64,000 nucleotides of DNA from Aureicoccus marinus. GTDB lineage: Bacteria > Bacteroidota > Bacteroidia > Flavobacteriales > Flavobacteriaceae. The translations under genes and the position numbers were made by a program. Every line of letters begins with the position of its first letter. The stretch's first letter is position 1. Location of the stretch: positions 2,223,383 through 2,287,382 of the forward strand of contig NZ_MQVX01000001.1 of the NCBI RefSeq assembly GCF_002954325.1. The letters run 5' to 3'. The notes beneath the pieces are model-generated. The model had not been told where the DNA came from and did not search any database. It was given only the letters and a program-made list of their open reading frames with translations. Of the stretch, positions 41,987 to 50,760 are shown one piece after another.

Positions 41987-42601
41987 CTATTTGCCCAGTA
42001 GTTTTATCAGGCCTTGCTGAAAATCGGTTTTACCCCCAAAAGAAGGGTGTCGAACCGCTTCAAAATCCAAGTTCATGGCTCGTAACTGTTTTTCGGCCTT
42101 CTTGCCAATCGCAATAACGCCTTGAGGCGAATAGGTCTTCATTAATCTTACTAAAACACGCTTGCCTAAAGCGAGTTCTTCCTCATTAGGCGCCCGGTTA
42201 CTCATGGGATCGTTCACTTGATGGGGATGAAAAGGGTAGCTGTTCCACAAAAGCGGAAGTGTATTGAGAGACGAGATCACTTCCCAGACAATGGTGGCTG
42301 AACTTTCAGAATGAGGTACTCCTTTTGAATTGAATTGATAGTCACCCTGCTTAAAAAAGGAGTGTTCTTCTAAAAGACGCTCACTGGTAAACGGAATTCC
42401 GGTTGTTCCGCAGCCTCGATACCCGGGAGCTTCTCCTACCAACAATACCTCAGGGGAGCTTTTTGCGAATTGGCAAAGATATTGCCTGAGGTTGTGTTTT
42501 CGGACTTGAACAGCGCGGCTTCGTCCAGCGTATAAATGACGGCTGTTTTCCGGGGCTTTACAACGCGCCAAATACCGCATAAAAGAGTCCGTCTTCTCCA
42601 T
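41987..42601 (-). CDS. uracil-DNA glycosylase family protein
   Basis: 204 residues. EVLLVGEAPGYRGCGTTGIPFTSE holds the G-E-A-P-G motif of the single-domain UDG superfamily, LLWNSYPFHPH the second block, and VRHPSFGGK the C-terminal H-P-S loop. It would remove uracil or related bases from DNA. No Fe-S cysteine set of the UDG4/5 type is evident, and it does not look like classical family 1. Substrate range uncertain. Confidence 0.82.
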   Translation of the reverse strand: MEKTDSFMRYLARCKAPENSRHLYAGRSRAVQVRKHNLRQYLCQFAKSSPEVLLVGEAPGYRGCGTTGIPFTSERLLEEHSFFKQGDYQFNSKGVPHSESSATIVWEVISSLNTLPLLWNSYPFHPHQVNDPMSNRAPNEEELALGKRVLVRLMKTYSPQGVIAIGKKAEKQLRAMNLDFEAVRHPSFGGKTDFQQGLIKLLGK

Positions 42602-42695
42602 ATCAGAAATATACTAAATACAGGCATTAGGGAGTTTTATTAAGCACAACAACATTTAATCCTTACATTCAGGAAGCAATACTACGATCCCATTT

Positions 42696-43982
42696 ATGGC
42701 CCTCAAATCCCGCTTTAACCTCTCGGCATTTCTACTCTTCTTTCTGGTAGGTCTAGGTAGCCTTAACGCTCAAAAGTTTACCAAAGAATCCGAAGCCTTC
42801 ATCAAACCATTTTCGGGAACCGAATCCCTGGTTCTAGCGAAACACATTAAAGGCTTATCAGACGACATACGTATAGTCGGCTTGGGCGAAGTAAGTCACT
42901 TCACTAAGGAATGCTACGAGCTGAAAGAAGAGATTATTCTTCAGCTGATCGAAAAAGGTTATGATGGCTTGGTGATGGAGGTTGATTTTGGCCAAGCCCT
43001 GCTGTGGAATAAGTTCGTCACCAAAGGGGAAGGAGATCTCGATAAACTTGTATCCTCTTCAGGCTGGTTCACCTACCGGACCGAAGAGTTCAAAAGCCTG
43101 TTAGCGGCCTTACGCGAACACAACAAAACGGCCAAGAAACCTTTTCAGGTCTTCGGTATGGAGATGACGGCCATGAACCACAACCTGAAGTGGATGGCCG
43201 ATTATATTACTGCCCATTTGCCCGTGGAGCTGGCCCTGGTCAACGAATTACGAAAAGATAGAACCCTTGTTGCCTTCCAATACCACGATCAAAATGAGGT
43301 GCTGGGATATTGGCAACTGTTTTACCAAATGAGAACTGTTCTTGCTGCTAAAGAAGAAGAGCTCCTCAGTAAAGGGGGAGAGACGGCTTACCAGATTGCC
43401 CTGCAAATTGCAGAAATTACCCGGCAATACGCGACCTTTATTTCGCACGATGATTTTGGCCTAAAAGTGGAATTCCGCGATCAGTTTTCGACCAGAAATG
43501 TCCTCTGGTCCATGAATCGATTAGGGAAAGAAAGCCGCATCGCCTTGTGGGCACACAATGGCCATGTGGTCAAGAAATCCGTCATCTTCAACTACGATAT
43601 ACTCGGTTACTACCTCAATGAGGTCTTTGGCAAAAACTACTATGCCATAGGATTCACCTTCAATCAGGGGGAATTTGGTGCCTTTTCTTCCAGCGGATTT
43701 AAAAAATGGCAGATAAAGCCCCTGCGCTCGCCCTCCTGGACCAAGGATTTCAGCAGTTATCGCTCTCCTTATTTGATCTTCGATGTGCGGTCAAACTTGG
43801 GCAGTAAAAAGCTAAAAAAGAGCAGTCCCCTCTTCCAGAATATTCCCATTAGACGTGATATTGCTGAATCTTACCGCGAAGACAATGCTCCCTCCATGGA
43901 CATTAATCTCGCCCAGTCTTACGACTGTTTGATCTACTTCGAAAAATCAAATTATCCGACGCGTTTACCCTGGTTACGCTAA
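42696..43982 (+). CDS. erythromycin esterase family protein, exported
   Basis: 428 residues with a signal peptide (LFFLVGLGSLNAQ). RIVGLGEVSHFTKECYELKEE matches the start of the erythromycin esterase fold, where the family form is G-E-x-x-H-G-T; GMEMTAMNHNLKWM and IALWAHNGHVVK are later family blocks with the catalytic His. Only some members hydrolyse macrolides; the others have unknown substrates. It has no resistance genes nearby, so a drug role should not be assumed. A 9-bp inverted repeat follows the gene. Confidence 0.85.
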   Translation: MALKSRFNLSAFLLFFLVGLGSLNAQKFTKESEAFIKPFSGTESLVLAKHIKGLSDDIRIVGLGEVSHFTKECYELKEEIILQLIEKGYDGLVMEVDFGQALLWNKFVTKGEGDLDKLVSSSGWFTYRTEEFKSLLAALREHNKTAKKPFQVFGMEMTAMNHNLKWMADYITAHLPVELALVNELRKDRTLVAFQYHDQNEVLGYWQLFYQMRTVLAAKEEELLSKGGETAYQIALQIAEITRQYATFISHDDFGLKVEFRDQFSTRNVLWSMNRLGKESRIALWAHNGHVVKKSVIFNYDILGYYLNEVFGKNYYAIGFTFNQGEFGAFSSSGFKKWQIKPLRSPSWTKDFSSYRSPYLIFDVRSNLGSKKLKKSSPLFQNIPIRRDIAESYREDNAPSMDINLAQSYDCLIYFEKSNYPTRLPWLR

Positions 43983-44000
43983 TTCATTTTGAAATAAGCG

Positions 44001-44042
44001 TTCTGTTATACCACTAACGCCCTTACAAGGACGATAACAGAA
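44001..44042. repeat. 9-bp inverted repeat after the esterase gene
   Basis: TTCTGTTAT (44001-44009) and ATAACAGAA (44034-44042) are perfect inverse complements with a 24-base loop, 18 bases after the stop. No T run follows, so a simple intrinsic terminator is doubtful. The remainder of the gap to 44232 holds short open stretches but no convincing gene. Confidence 0.4.
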
Positions 44043-44232
44043 GAGATTTTCAAGAATATTGAGTAGTCAAAACCTTATTTAGTCCTCTTTATGGGGTCTT
44101 TTACGCAGTAGCCAGCAGAGCAAAAACAAGCAAGAAACGGATGAACCCTTTGCCTAAGCCGTTAGTATTGACCAAAAAAGAATTGAGCAGTTTTTTAAGC
44201 TCTAAGAGGATTTTGGAGCTCACCCATAAGGA

Positions 44233-44646
44233 CTAGTGAGTTTCGATGAATTGGCCGTTGTGCTTATCCTTTTTGAACTCGATTAGTTTCAGCTCTAAGG
44301 TATTTTCCCCAATATTTTGCAAATCTCGGATATATCCCGTCTTTTCTGAGTGATCATAGATTCCCGCATCTCCAGCCTCGAATTTGAGCATCTCAATGCA
44401 TCCATTGGCATTTCTCGAAATGGCCATACCCCCTTGGCGACACACCCAACTAAAGTATTTATTGTGCTTTGCAAAAGGCAAGCGCTCCCCTGGTTTCAGT
44501 ACGATAGACCACAAGACGATTCCTTCGTTCTCAAAAATCAGTTGATGACCCAAGTCATCACTGATCTTATTTTCCTTCAGTTCTTTGATATGAACAGGGT
44601 CCCAGGTACTGTACTTTCCTTCTGAATTAATTTCTGAACAAATCAT
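44233..44646 (-). CDS. cupin-like hypothetical protein
   Basis: 137 residues, no signal peptide. The middle SIVLKPGERLPFAKHNKYFSW and EMLKFEAGDAGIYDHSE resemble the two strands of a cupin barrel, with a His-containing first motif and a G-D turn, and the C terminus is ENTLELKLIEFKKD. The metal ligands are incomplete, so the fold assignment is weak. A monocistronic gene on the minus strand at the edge of the AT-rich island. Confidence 0.6.
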   Translation of the reverse strand: MICSEINSEGKYSTWDPVHIKELKENKISDDLGHQLIFENEGIVLWSIVLKPGERLPFAKHNKYFSWVCRQGGMAISRNANGCIEMLKFEAGDAGIYDHSEKTGYIRDLQNIGENTLELKLIEFKKDKHNGQFIETH

Positions 44647-45017
44647 TGTACATCAGCTTAAGACAAGTAAAATTAGAGGGAAAACTTATTCTAAATCCTC
44701 TATGAAAAAATATTAAAGTCACTTTTATGAACTATAGAACAGATGCCGATAAATATTATATTATTTCTTTTTATTTGGCCTTTATATTACGAATATGTCA
44801 GTTTGAGTGAATTTTCAGTTATTATTCTTGATTTTAATTGCGGCATTTTATCGAGAATTCTTGCAGTAAATCGTAAGTGCTCAGCCCCCTTCCTCCACAC
44901 CTTGAATTTGGCTCGCCTATAGTTTCTTGATATCCACCGATAGGCATCATTCCTTCACCTCTTCAACATATCAAGAAACTACTATTAATAGACATATTGC
45001 ATTTCAATTAAATCATC
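44647..45017. other. 371-bp AT-rich intergenic region
   Basis: Lies between divergent genes and marks the left side of an AT-rich island. The only ORFs are very short (for example 27 codons from 44727) and have no supporting features. The only clear structure is the 14-bp inverted repeat near its right end. ACATATTGC at 44992-45000 also occurs at 50572-50580, just ahead of the photolyase operon; it may be a promoter part or chance. Confidence 0.5.
44920..44981. repeat. 14-bp perfect inverted repeat upstream of the LruC lipoprotein gene
   Basis: TAGTTTCTTGATAT (44920-44933) and ATATCAAGAAACTA (44968-44981) are exact inverse complements with a 34-base spacer, ending 36 bases before the ATG. 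It may form a hairpin in the leader or serve as two operator halves. A perfect 14-bp match is unlikely by chance in so short a region. Confidence 0.6.
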
Positions 45018-46778
45018 ATGAATAAAGTACTCTCTAGCCTTATGGCATCAGCACTATTGTTCTCTTGCGTCCCTGATAAGATGGAGAACATGGAAGAACA
45101 AAATGTTGTTGAAGAGATACTCACTAATGCTAAACTGGATATTCCTCCAGGATTTTCCTTCGAGTCTACACTCTCAACAACAACAGCCATAAGCTTGGAC
45201 AACACCTTTACAAATGAAAATGTGAAAGTTCAAGTCAGTGTAATTGGCGCAAGTGGGAACAAGAATATGATCTACGACGGTTTTGCGAGTCAAGACCGTC
45301 CACTAAATGAGGTCCTCAAAATTCCGAATCACATCTCCGAGGTCGAAATCAAAGGAACCTATCAAGGAATAGAGAAAGTAGTAAATCGCTCCAAAGCCGA
45401 CATCAGAACGGTATTTCGAAAATCGGATTTTACTGCCTCACCTCAAAACAAGATGCTTCCCCTGCAAATGCAGAGCGAATATACTTTTTGTGAACATGGT
45501 TCTAAAGCAAAAGGAGATGTAGAGATTTTTGAAAGAGTGCTGGTAATAAAAGGATCCAATAAAGCTGATGTTGTTGCCCTAAGTCATCTAAGTTCCCCTA
45601 GTAGAACCTATATCTTTATGTCCAACCTCCATGGAATTACCATTAAAACATTCAACAACAACAACTTTGATTGTATTTTCATTTATACAGGTAAAGGCAA
45701 TGATAACGTCTCTATGGGATCTATTCTAAAACCATCCCTGATTAATTTAGGAGATGGAAGTGATGTTGGTACCGGATCTTCTTCCGCCGAAACTATCATA
45801 TACGGAGGTAAAGGATCAGATGTAATAACAGGATATACGAGTACAGATCAACTTTTTGGGGGTAATGGAGTTGATAACGTGAACAGCACTGGAGGAGGCT
45901 CAGCCATTCAAAATGGAGATAATACTAACTGTAACCCTTCGTGCTACTCGCCCGTTATTGATGAAGATGGAGATGGTTATGAGTCCATTGAAAATGGGGG
46001 TGTTGATGTCGATGATAATAATCCAAATGTGGTTAGCAGAAATTACCCTCAAGGTCAAGGATTATATCATTCTCTAATATTTGAAGATCTATGGCCTTGT
46101 CAAGGAGACTATGATTTTAACGACCTCATCCTTAACTACAATGTCGTTGAAGGTAAAAATGGAGATAACGATATTACAGAAATTGATTTCAACTTCAAAG
46201 TTCCCGCTCTCGGTGGTGCATTTAATAACTACACAGTTTTAAGAGTCTATGACATAGACAACAACGCTGCTCTGAGTCGCAGTGATGAGGAGTCTATCAA
46301 CGTCGAAAGAGTTCATGACCTAACCAACCAGACAACTCTGTTTTACTTTGAAGATTTAAAATCCTATTATTCTAATAATAGCGCAGAAGTAATCAATACA
46401 AGAGAAAAAACCTTCAACACCATTTTGGAGCTCTCCGGCACAGTGACCGGAGTGGATGGAATGTACGATGCCTTTATGCTTAAAGACGGAGATGAAACTG
46501 CAGAAGTACATCCCAATGTGGTCGACGGAATTCAGGGAGTATCATCCTTTTTCAATAGCGAATTAAGTGGGTGTCATGAAGGAGCGGTCATTGACTTTAA
46601 GACCGACGACGGCTTTCCGTGGGGAATTGTAGTGCCGATTGAATGGCAATGGCCAAAAGAAGGAATTGATATTCTGGACGCCTACCCTGATTTCCGTGTA
46701 TTTGTAGAAACCTCCCCTGGATTGGATTGGTACTCTTCAAACAATCCAAACAGAGTTACAAATAAGATTATTCAGTAG
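45018..46778 (+). CDS. LruC-domain lipoprotein with RTX-like calcium repeats
   Basis: 586 residues. Lipoprotein signal (LMASALLFSCV). Residues about 220-300 contain hemolysin-type glycine/aspartate turns: GKGNDNVSMGS, GDGSDVGTGSS, YGGKGSDVITG, FGGNGVDNV. An acidic stretch DEDGDGYESIENGG, like a thrombospondin type 3 calcium loop, comes next. The C-terminal part is the LruC domain: FEDLWPCQGDYDFNDLILNY and the end block on FPWGIVVPIEWQWPKE. It is probably a calcium-binding surface protein. The gene is clearly AT-richer than its neighbours and looks acquired or fast-evolving. An intrinsic terminator follows. Confidence 0.82.
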   Translation: MNKVLSSLMASALLFSCVPDKMENMEEQNVVEEILTNAKLDIPPGFSFESTLSTTTAISLDNTFTNENVKVQVSVIGASGNKNMIYDGFASQDRPLNEVLKIPNHISEVEIKGTYQGIEKVVNRSKADIRTVFRKSDFTASPQNKMLPLQMQSEYTFCEHGSKAKGDVEIFERVLVIKGSNKADVVALSHLSSPSRTYIFMSNLHGITIKTFNNNNFDCIFIYTGKGNDNVSMGSILKPSLINLGDGSDVGTGSSSAETIIYGGKGSDVITGYTSTDQLFGGNGVDNVNSTGGGSAIQNGDNTNCNPSCYSPVIDEDGDGYESIENGGVDVDDNNPNVVSRNYPQGQGLYHSLIFEDLWPCQGDYDFNDLILNYNVVEGKNGDNDITEIDFNFKVPALGGAFNNYTVLRVYDIDNNAALSRSDEESINVERVHDLTNQTTLFYFEDLKSYYSNNSAEVINTREKTFNTILELSGTVTGVDGMYDAFMLKDGDETAEVHPNVVDGIQGVSSFFNSELSGCHEGAVIDFKTDDGFPWGIVVPIEWQWPKEGIDILDAYPDFRVFVETSPGLDWYSSNNPNRVTNKIIQ

Positions 46779-46809
46779 AATAGTTAATTAATGTTGATTT
46801 TTCAGGAAA

Positions 46810-46845
46810 CGGCCAGGGTAATAGAACTCTGGCCGCTTTTTATTT
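46810..46845 (+). terminator. intrinsic terminator after the LruC lipoprotein gene
   Basis: CGGCCAG (46810-46816) pairs with CTGGCCG (46829-46835), then CTTTTTATTT. It ends the lipoprotein transcript ahead of the GNAT gene. Confidence 0.85.
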
Positions 46846-46883
46846 GCGCAATTTACTTCACCTGAATAACCGATTTTTGCCTT

Positions 46884-47333
46884 ATGAACATCATTTCTCT
46901 TCGCGAACAGCCAGAATACCTCGAAAAGACCATTGCGTACTTTCAAGCCAAATGGCCCAGCGTTCTTCCTGAAATTTATGATAACTGCTTGCGAAATGCG
47001 GTTGGGGCCAGGAATGATCTGCCCCAGTGGTACCTGCTCGAAGAAGACGGCAAGACCATTGGCTGCGCAGGGCTAATCACCAACGACTTCATTAGTCGGG
47101 GTGATCTGTACCCTTGGTTATGCGCTCTATTCGTAGAAGAAGAATACCGGGGTCGGCGACTAAGCGAGCTGCTAATTGAAAGAGCCAAGGCCGATACCAA
47201 GTCCTTTGGGTTTAGTCACCTCTACCTCTCGACTTCTCATGTAGGACTCTATGAAAAGATGGGGTTCACCTATATCGGTAATGGTTACCACCCCTGGGAA
47301 GAAACATCCCACATTTACGAAATCCAATTGTGA
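46884..47333 (+). CDS. GNAT family N-acetyltransferase
   Basis: 149 residues of the acetyl-CoA dependent GNAT fold: DGKTIGCAGLITNDF (strand 2-3), LCALFVEEEYRGRRLSELLIERA, with R-x-x-R/G-x-x acetyl-CoA loop in EYRGRRLSELL, and FSHLYLSTSHVGLYEKMGFTYIG as the C-terminal motif. Substrate unknown. It converges with the LytTR regulator with one base between the stops. Confidence 0.9.
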   Translation: MNIISLREQPEYLEKTIAYFQAKWPSVLPEIYDNCLRNAVGARNDLPQWYLLEEDGKTIGCAGLITNDFISRGDLYPWLCALFVEEEYRGRRLSELLIERAKADTKSFGFSHLYLSTSHVGLYEKMGFTYIGNGYHPWEETSHIYEIQL

Positions 47334-47334
47334 T

Positions 47335-48090
47335 TTATTGATTTAGCCACTTTCTGAAGTCAGCCGAACGGGGGCGACTCACCAGAAATTCATGGTCTTT
47401 TCCGTTTTTCATTTCCAAAAGAAGTCGGTTATTGAAGTAGGGATGAATCTTTAATATCGCATCCCGTGCTACCAGCTGCCCTCTGTTAATTTGATAAAAA
47501 TCGGTAGGGGAAAGGCTGGCGAAAAATTCTTCAATAGTCTCGTCAATAATGAATCGACGATCAGCAGTCATTCCAAAGGTAATACCCTCTTCGGAATAGG
47601 CATAGAGCAGTTCATCAACGCCTACTTGTACCATGCTTTTGCCTTCCCTGGCCAATATTCCTTTTCGCTTCTGAGGCGATTGCAGGCTTTTCAATAATTC
47701 CTGCAAGACACTTTGATCTGGTTGAAGTTCCCGGGGTTTGGCCTTTTCGAATTTATCGATGGCCGCCTTCAGCTCTTCTTTTTTGACCGGTTTCAGCAAA
47801 TAATCCACGCTGTTGACTTTAAAAGCCCGCAAAGCGTACTCATCAAAAGCGGTGGTGAAAATGATCGGCGCCTCGGTTTGAATCGCTCCAAAGATTTCGA
47901 AGCTGATCCCGTCGGCCAATTGAACATCCATAAAGACCAAATCAGGCTGCGCGTTGGATTTAAACCAGGAAACTGCATCTTCGACCGTATCTAAAATACC
48001 CAGGAGCTCATAGGAAAAACCAACCTCCTTTAGCAAGCCTTGTAACTGGCTAGCCGCACGAATTTCGTCCTCTACAATGAGTACTTTCAT
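47335..48090 (-). CDS. LytTR family response regulator
   Basis: 251 residues: a receiver domain with IVEDE near the N terminus, the phospho-acceptor Asp in DLVFMDVQLADG, the conserved Thr/Ala region FTTAFDEYALRAF and Lys in LLKPVKKEE, then a LytTR DNA-binding domain (GILAREGKSMVQVGVDELLYAYSEEG and FYQINRGQLVARDAILKI). It partners the kinase that overlaps it by 4 bases. Targets unknown; such regulators bind direct repeats upstream of operons. Confidence 0.93.
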   Translation of the reverse strand: MKVLIVEDEIRAASQLQGLLKEVGFSYELLGILDTVEDAVSWFKSNAQPDLVFMDVQLADGISFEIFGAIQTEAPIIFTTAFDEYALRAFKVNSVDYLLKPVKKEELKAAIDKFEKAKPRELQPDQSVLQELLKSLQSPQKRKGILAREGKSMVQVGVDELLYAYSEEGITFGMTADRRFIIDETIEEFFASLSPTDFYQINRGQLVARDAILKIHPYFNNRLLLEMKNGKDHEFLVSRPRSADFRKWLNQ

Positions 48091-49145
48091 GGCGTTTCTT
48101 TTGTTGATGAAAGCAAGGGGACTTCTACGCGAAACACACCCTCTTGATCCGTGATTAAAACCCCTCGATCCCCTAATAAATTATAGCGTTGCCGCAAATT
48201 CTTTAAGCCGAGTTTGGTGGAAGAAATCTGGGTGGATTTGGGTTGAATTTTATTCTCGACTACCAGGGTATTCTCCTCTACAAGCACCCGAACGACCAGG
48301 GGTTTTGATTTGGATACTACATTGTGCTTGATCGCATTTTCGATGAGCAATTGAATACTGGTCGGCACCACCAACTGCCCTTTTTGCTTCCCCTCTCCCC
48401 AGTCCAATTTCAGGTTATCCCCAAAGCGTTCCTGCTGAATATGCACATAGGCTTTAGCAAATTCAATCTCGTCTTCCAGGGGGATCAGGTTTTGTTTTCC
48501 GGTTTGCAATACAAAGCGATAGACTTCGGCCAATTTATTGACGAAGGTCTTGGCTTCTGCCTTGGTGTTGTGGTCTATGATATCCCGCAATGTATTGAGG
48601 CTATTGAAGAAGAAATGAGGCTGTGATTGATTTCGTAACGCATCCAACTGGGCTTGTACCGCGGCGCGCTTGCTTTCTTCCTCCCTGACAATGGACTTTT
48701 TTAGGCGTAGGTAGTAAAAAACCGCTTCGTAAATCGCCATGGTCATAGTACTGATCAAAATGACAGGGATTTGCACCTTGTAGTTGCTGGAATAATTGAA
48801 ATTTTCTCCCAGTAATGCTTCAATGGTAGTACCTCCAATATAATCAACTGTCAATACAGTAACCACGATAGACAAAAAGAACAGAGTAATCCTCTTGACA
48901 TCGTCTTTCATATTCGGAAAGCGTTTGCGCAATCGAATCAAGACCAACCGAAGAATAATCCAATCCATGGTTGCGAAGAATAAGGAGATACTCCAAATCA
49001 ACACCGCCCATCTAAAGGGATATCTGAGAAAAGAGTTGCTGAACAAAAAATCCGTCACAAAACTCAGGATCAGAATACCCACGATCATAAAGCGCAAGTC
49101 ATCAAACCCCAGGTATTGAATTCGTTTCTGTCTGTTCAGCAACAT
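48087..49145 (-). CDS. LytS-type sensor histidine kinase
   Basis: 352 residues: an N-terminal membrane domain with four helices (DLRFMIVGILILSFVTDFL, FRWAVLIWSISLFFATMDW and two more), then the His_kinase domain with SQPHFFFNSLNTLRDII (phospho-acceptor His) and an ATPase part with QLLIENAIKHN (N box) and KLGLKNLRQRYNLLG (G box). It is a membrane-bound sensor without a recognised ligand domain. The overlap with the regulator gene gives tight coupling. The next two membrane genes upstream are packed against it, which suggests a joint operon. Confidence 0.92.
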   Translation of the reverse strand: MLLNRQKRIQYLGFDDLRFMIVGILILSFVTDFLFSNSFLRYPFRWAVLIWSISLFFATMDWIILRLVLIRLRKRFPNMKDDVKRITLFFLSIVVTVLTVDYIGGTTIEALLGENFNYSSNYKVQIPVILISTMTMAIYEAVFYYLRLKKSIVREEESKRAAVQAQLDALRNQSQPHFFFNSLNTLRDIIDHNTKAEAKTFVNKLAEVYRFVLQTGKQNLIPLEDEIEFAKAYVHIQQERFGDNLKLDWGEGKQKGQLVVPTSIQLLIENAIKHNVVSKSKPLVVRVLVEENTLVVENKIQPKSTQISSTKLGLKNLRQRYNLLGDRGVLITDQEGVFRVEVPLLSSTKETP

Positions 49146-49151
49146 CTTATT

Positions 49152-49955
49152 CTATAAGGTCAAAAAAGGCAGGGCTTGTTTAGCTTGCCAGAAGGTGTAT
49201 CCGATAAAGCCCCCGTAGAGCAAAGCAAAGACCACAACCCCTATCAATTGCAGGGACTTTGGGCTTTTGGCTTTGACCAACCCCAAAGCGAATAACGGTA
49301 TAATTTGAATGGCATGCAATCCAAAGAAGTGGGCTACCCGCAGATCTCCCGCTATGGTGCTCCAATTCAAAATTGGCAGGCCTTCTCCTCCATCGGCAAC
49401 CCCAACATTGTGGGCCATTTGCCCAATCATTCGGCCTCCGACCCAACTCCCAAACAGGACCAAAAGCCATCCTAAAAAGATCCCCCATTGAACTGCTTGA
49501 GGAGTATTCATTTTTGTGCGCAAGGTATCAAAGGCAAAAAGAACCATCAATAACACATTGATTCCGATCAACAGTCCCATCAGGGCAAAGAGAATTCCAT
49601 CAAAGGCTGAATCCTGATTGTAATGGGATTTTACCCCTCGAGCCCCCTGGTAAACAATGATTCCAATTTCGATGAGTAAGGTGATCGAAACAATATTTCG
49701 AAGCACATGTTTCTTTCGATTTGAGTAGGGATAAAAGTTGATTAGATAACCCACTGTTAAAATATAAATCGCTCCAGAAAGACAAAACTTCAACGGTTTA
49801 ATCCAGACATTGATGCCCATCAATTCTCGTTCGTCTATAAAGATCCCAGCTGTTGCAGCCAAAGCTCCCACCAGGTGAATCATCACCACGGCATATAAAA
49901 AGGGGCTGTTTTTGCGTACGGTATGAAGTACGGGTACATGAGTATACGTTTCCAT
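49152..49955 (-). CDS. seven-TM membrane protein, unknown function
   Basis: 267 residues with seven hydrophobic helices. Polar and His residues in the last third, GDLRVAHFFGLHAIQIIPLF, form a motif I recall from an uncharacterised bacterial membrane family; GRMIGQMAHNVGVADGGEGLP forms a conserved-looking loop before it. No signal peptide. It lies 6 bases ahead of the kinase gene and shares one base with the ABA4-like gene, so it is part of the same operon. A role as a sensor or pigment-related enzyme is conjecture. Confidence 0.75.
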   Translation of the reverse strand: METYTHVPVLHTVRKNSPFLYAVVMIHLVGALAATAGIFIDERELMGINVWIKPLKFCLSGAIYILTVGYLINFYPYSNRKKHVLRNIVSITLLIEIGIIVYQGARGVKSHYNQDSAFDGILFALMGLLIGINVLLMVLFAFDTLRTKMNTPQAVQWGIFLGWLLVLFGSWVGGRMIGQMAHNVGVADGGEGLPILNWSTIAGDLRVAHFFGLHAIQIIPLFALGLVKAKSPKSLQLIGVVVFALLYGGFIGYTFWQAKQALPFLTL

Positions 49956-50374
49956 TAGTTCTCCTTTTTAAAGCTTCGGATAAGAGAAAACAGAAGAAAG
50001 CCCACGGGGCCAAACATAAAGGTCCCGAATAAACAAGGCGCCATAAGTACCGGATGAATCCCCAGAGTACGGTTCCTTTGAACCATCCACATTCCGACTA
50101 AAAGATCAAAAGCGAGGTAATGTATCCATCCCGCTAAAACGGCGTCTTTTTCGGTAAATAAATTCATTACAGAATCCAAGGTTCTAAAGTCGAAGTTGGC
50201 CCCGCCCTGCAAGGAGATTCCGATATAGGTCGCGTAGACCAACGAAAGTAAAAGCGGAAGGACCCGGTAATCCACAAGAAAACGGGTCACCTTCCACTTG
50301 GGTAGCACGATCATCAGCAGCCACATGGGCAAAACACTGGTGCCGGCGATAGAAAATACAGTATCAGCTGTCAT
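49955..50374 (-). CDS. ABA4-like membrane protein
   Basis: 139 residues, four membrane helices, of the ABA4-like family named after the plant neoxanthin factor. The family block is clear: AVLAGWIHYLAFDLLVGMWM, then LMAPCLFGTFMFGPVGFLLFSLIRSF. In plants the homologue acts on xanthophylls; the bacterial function is not known. First gene of the minus-strand operon (ABA4-like, 7-TM, kinase, regulator), divergent from the photolyase operon across 210 bp. Confidence 0.85.
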   Translation of the reverse strand: MTADTVFSIAGTSVLPMWLLMIVLPKWKVTRFLVDYRVLPLLLSLVYATYIGISLQGGANFDFRTLDSVMNLFTEKDAVLAGWIHYLAFDLLVGMWMVQRNRTLGIHPVLMAPCLFGTFMFGPVGFLLFSLIRSFKKEN

Positions 50375-50584
50375 GTTTTTTGATTTTTGGTTGACCCAAA
50401 TATGCTATCAACTTCATGATTTACGGAATGAATTCTGTTGAGTTGTCTTTTTAAGCACTTGAATTGCCGATCAAAAGTGAAATTGAACTAAAATTTCGGT
50501 TGACTTAACAAAAAATAACAACCCGGAGCAGGTCAAATCCTTTTTGTTTAATTATTTTTAATTTTTCTTAAACATATTGCTTTT

Positions 50585-50749
50585 ATGTTCGGATTATTCA
50601 AGAAAAAATCAGAAAAAGAAAAGCTGCAAGAGCAGTACCAGAAACTCATGAAGGAGGCTCATGCCCTTTCCACGTCCAACCGAAAACTAAGTGATCAGAA
50701 GGTTTTTGAGGCAGAAGAAATCATGAAAAAACTAGATGCTCTGGAATAA
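50585..50749 (+). CDS. Lacal_2735 family small protein
   Basis: 54 residues beginning MFGLFKKKSEKEKLQ, with a central helix-rich stretch KEAHALSTSNRKLSDQKVFE and end AEEIMKKLDALE; likely one or two amphipathic coils. I recognise it as the Lacal_2735 type protein widespread in Flavobacteriia, of unknown function. First gene of the plus-strand photolyase operon, 11 bases ahead of DUF2452. Confidence 0.82.
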   Translation: MFGLFKKKSEKEKLQEQYQKLMKEAHALSTSNRKLSDQKVFEAEEIMKKLDALE

Positions 50750-50760
50750 GAGCTAGGCAC

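Noticed and set aside
42696..43982. Macrolide resistance gene
   Set aside because: Fold membership in the erythromycin esterase family does not imply drug hydrolysis, and there is no resistance or mobile context.
44130..44232. Short plus-strand open stretch ending LSSKRILELTHKD
   Set aside because: About 31 codons from its ATG, no promoter, no family and random-looking composition; not enough to call a gene.
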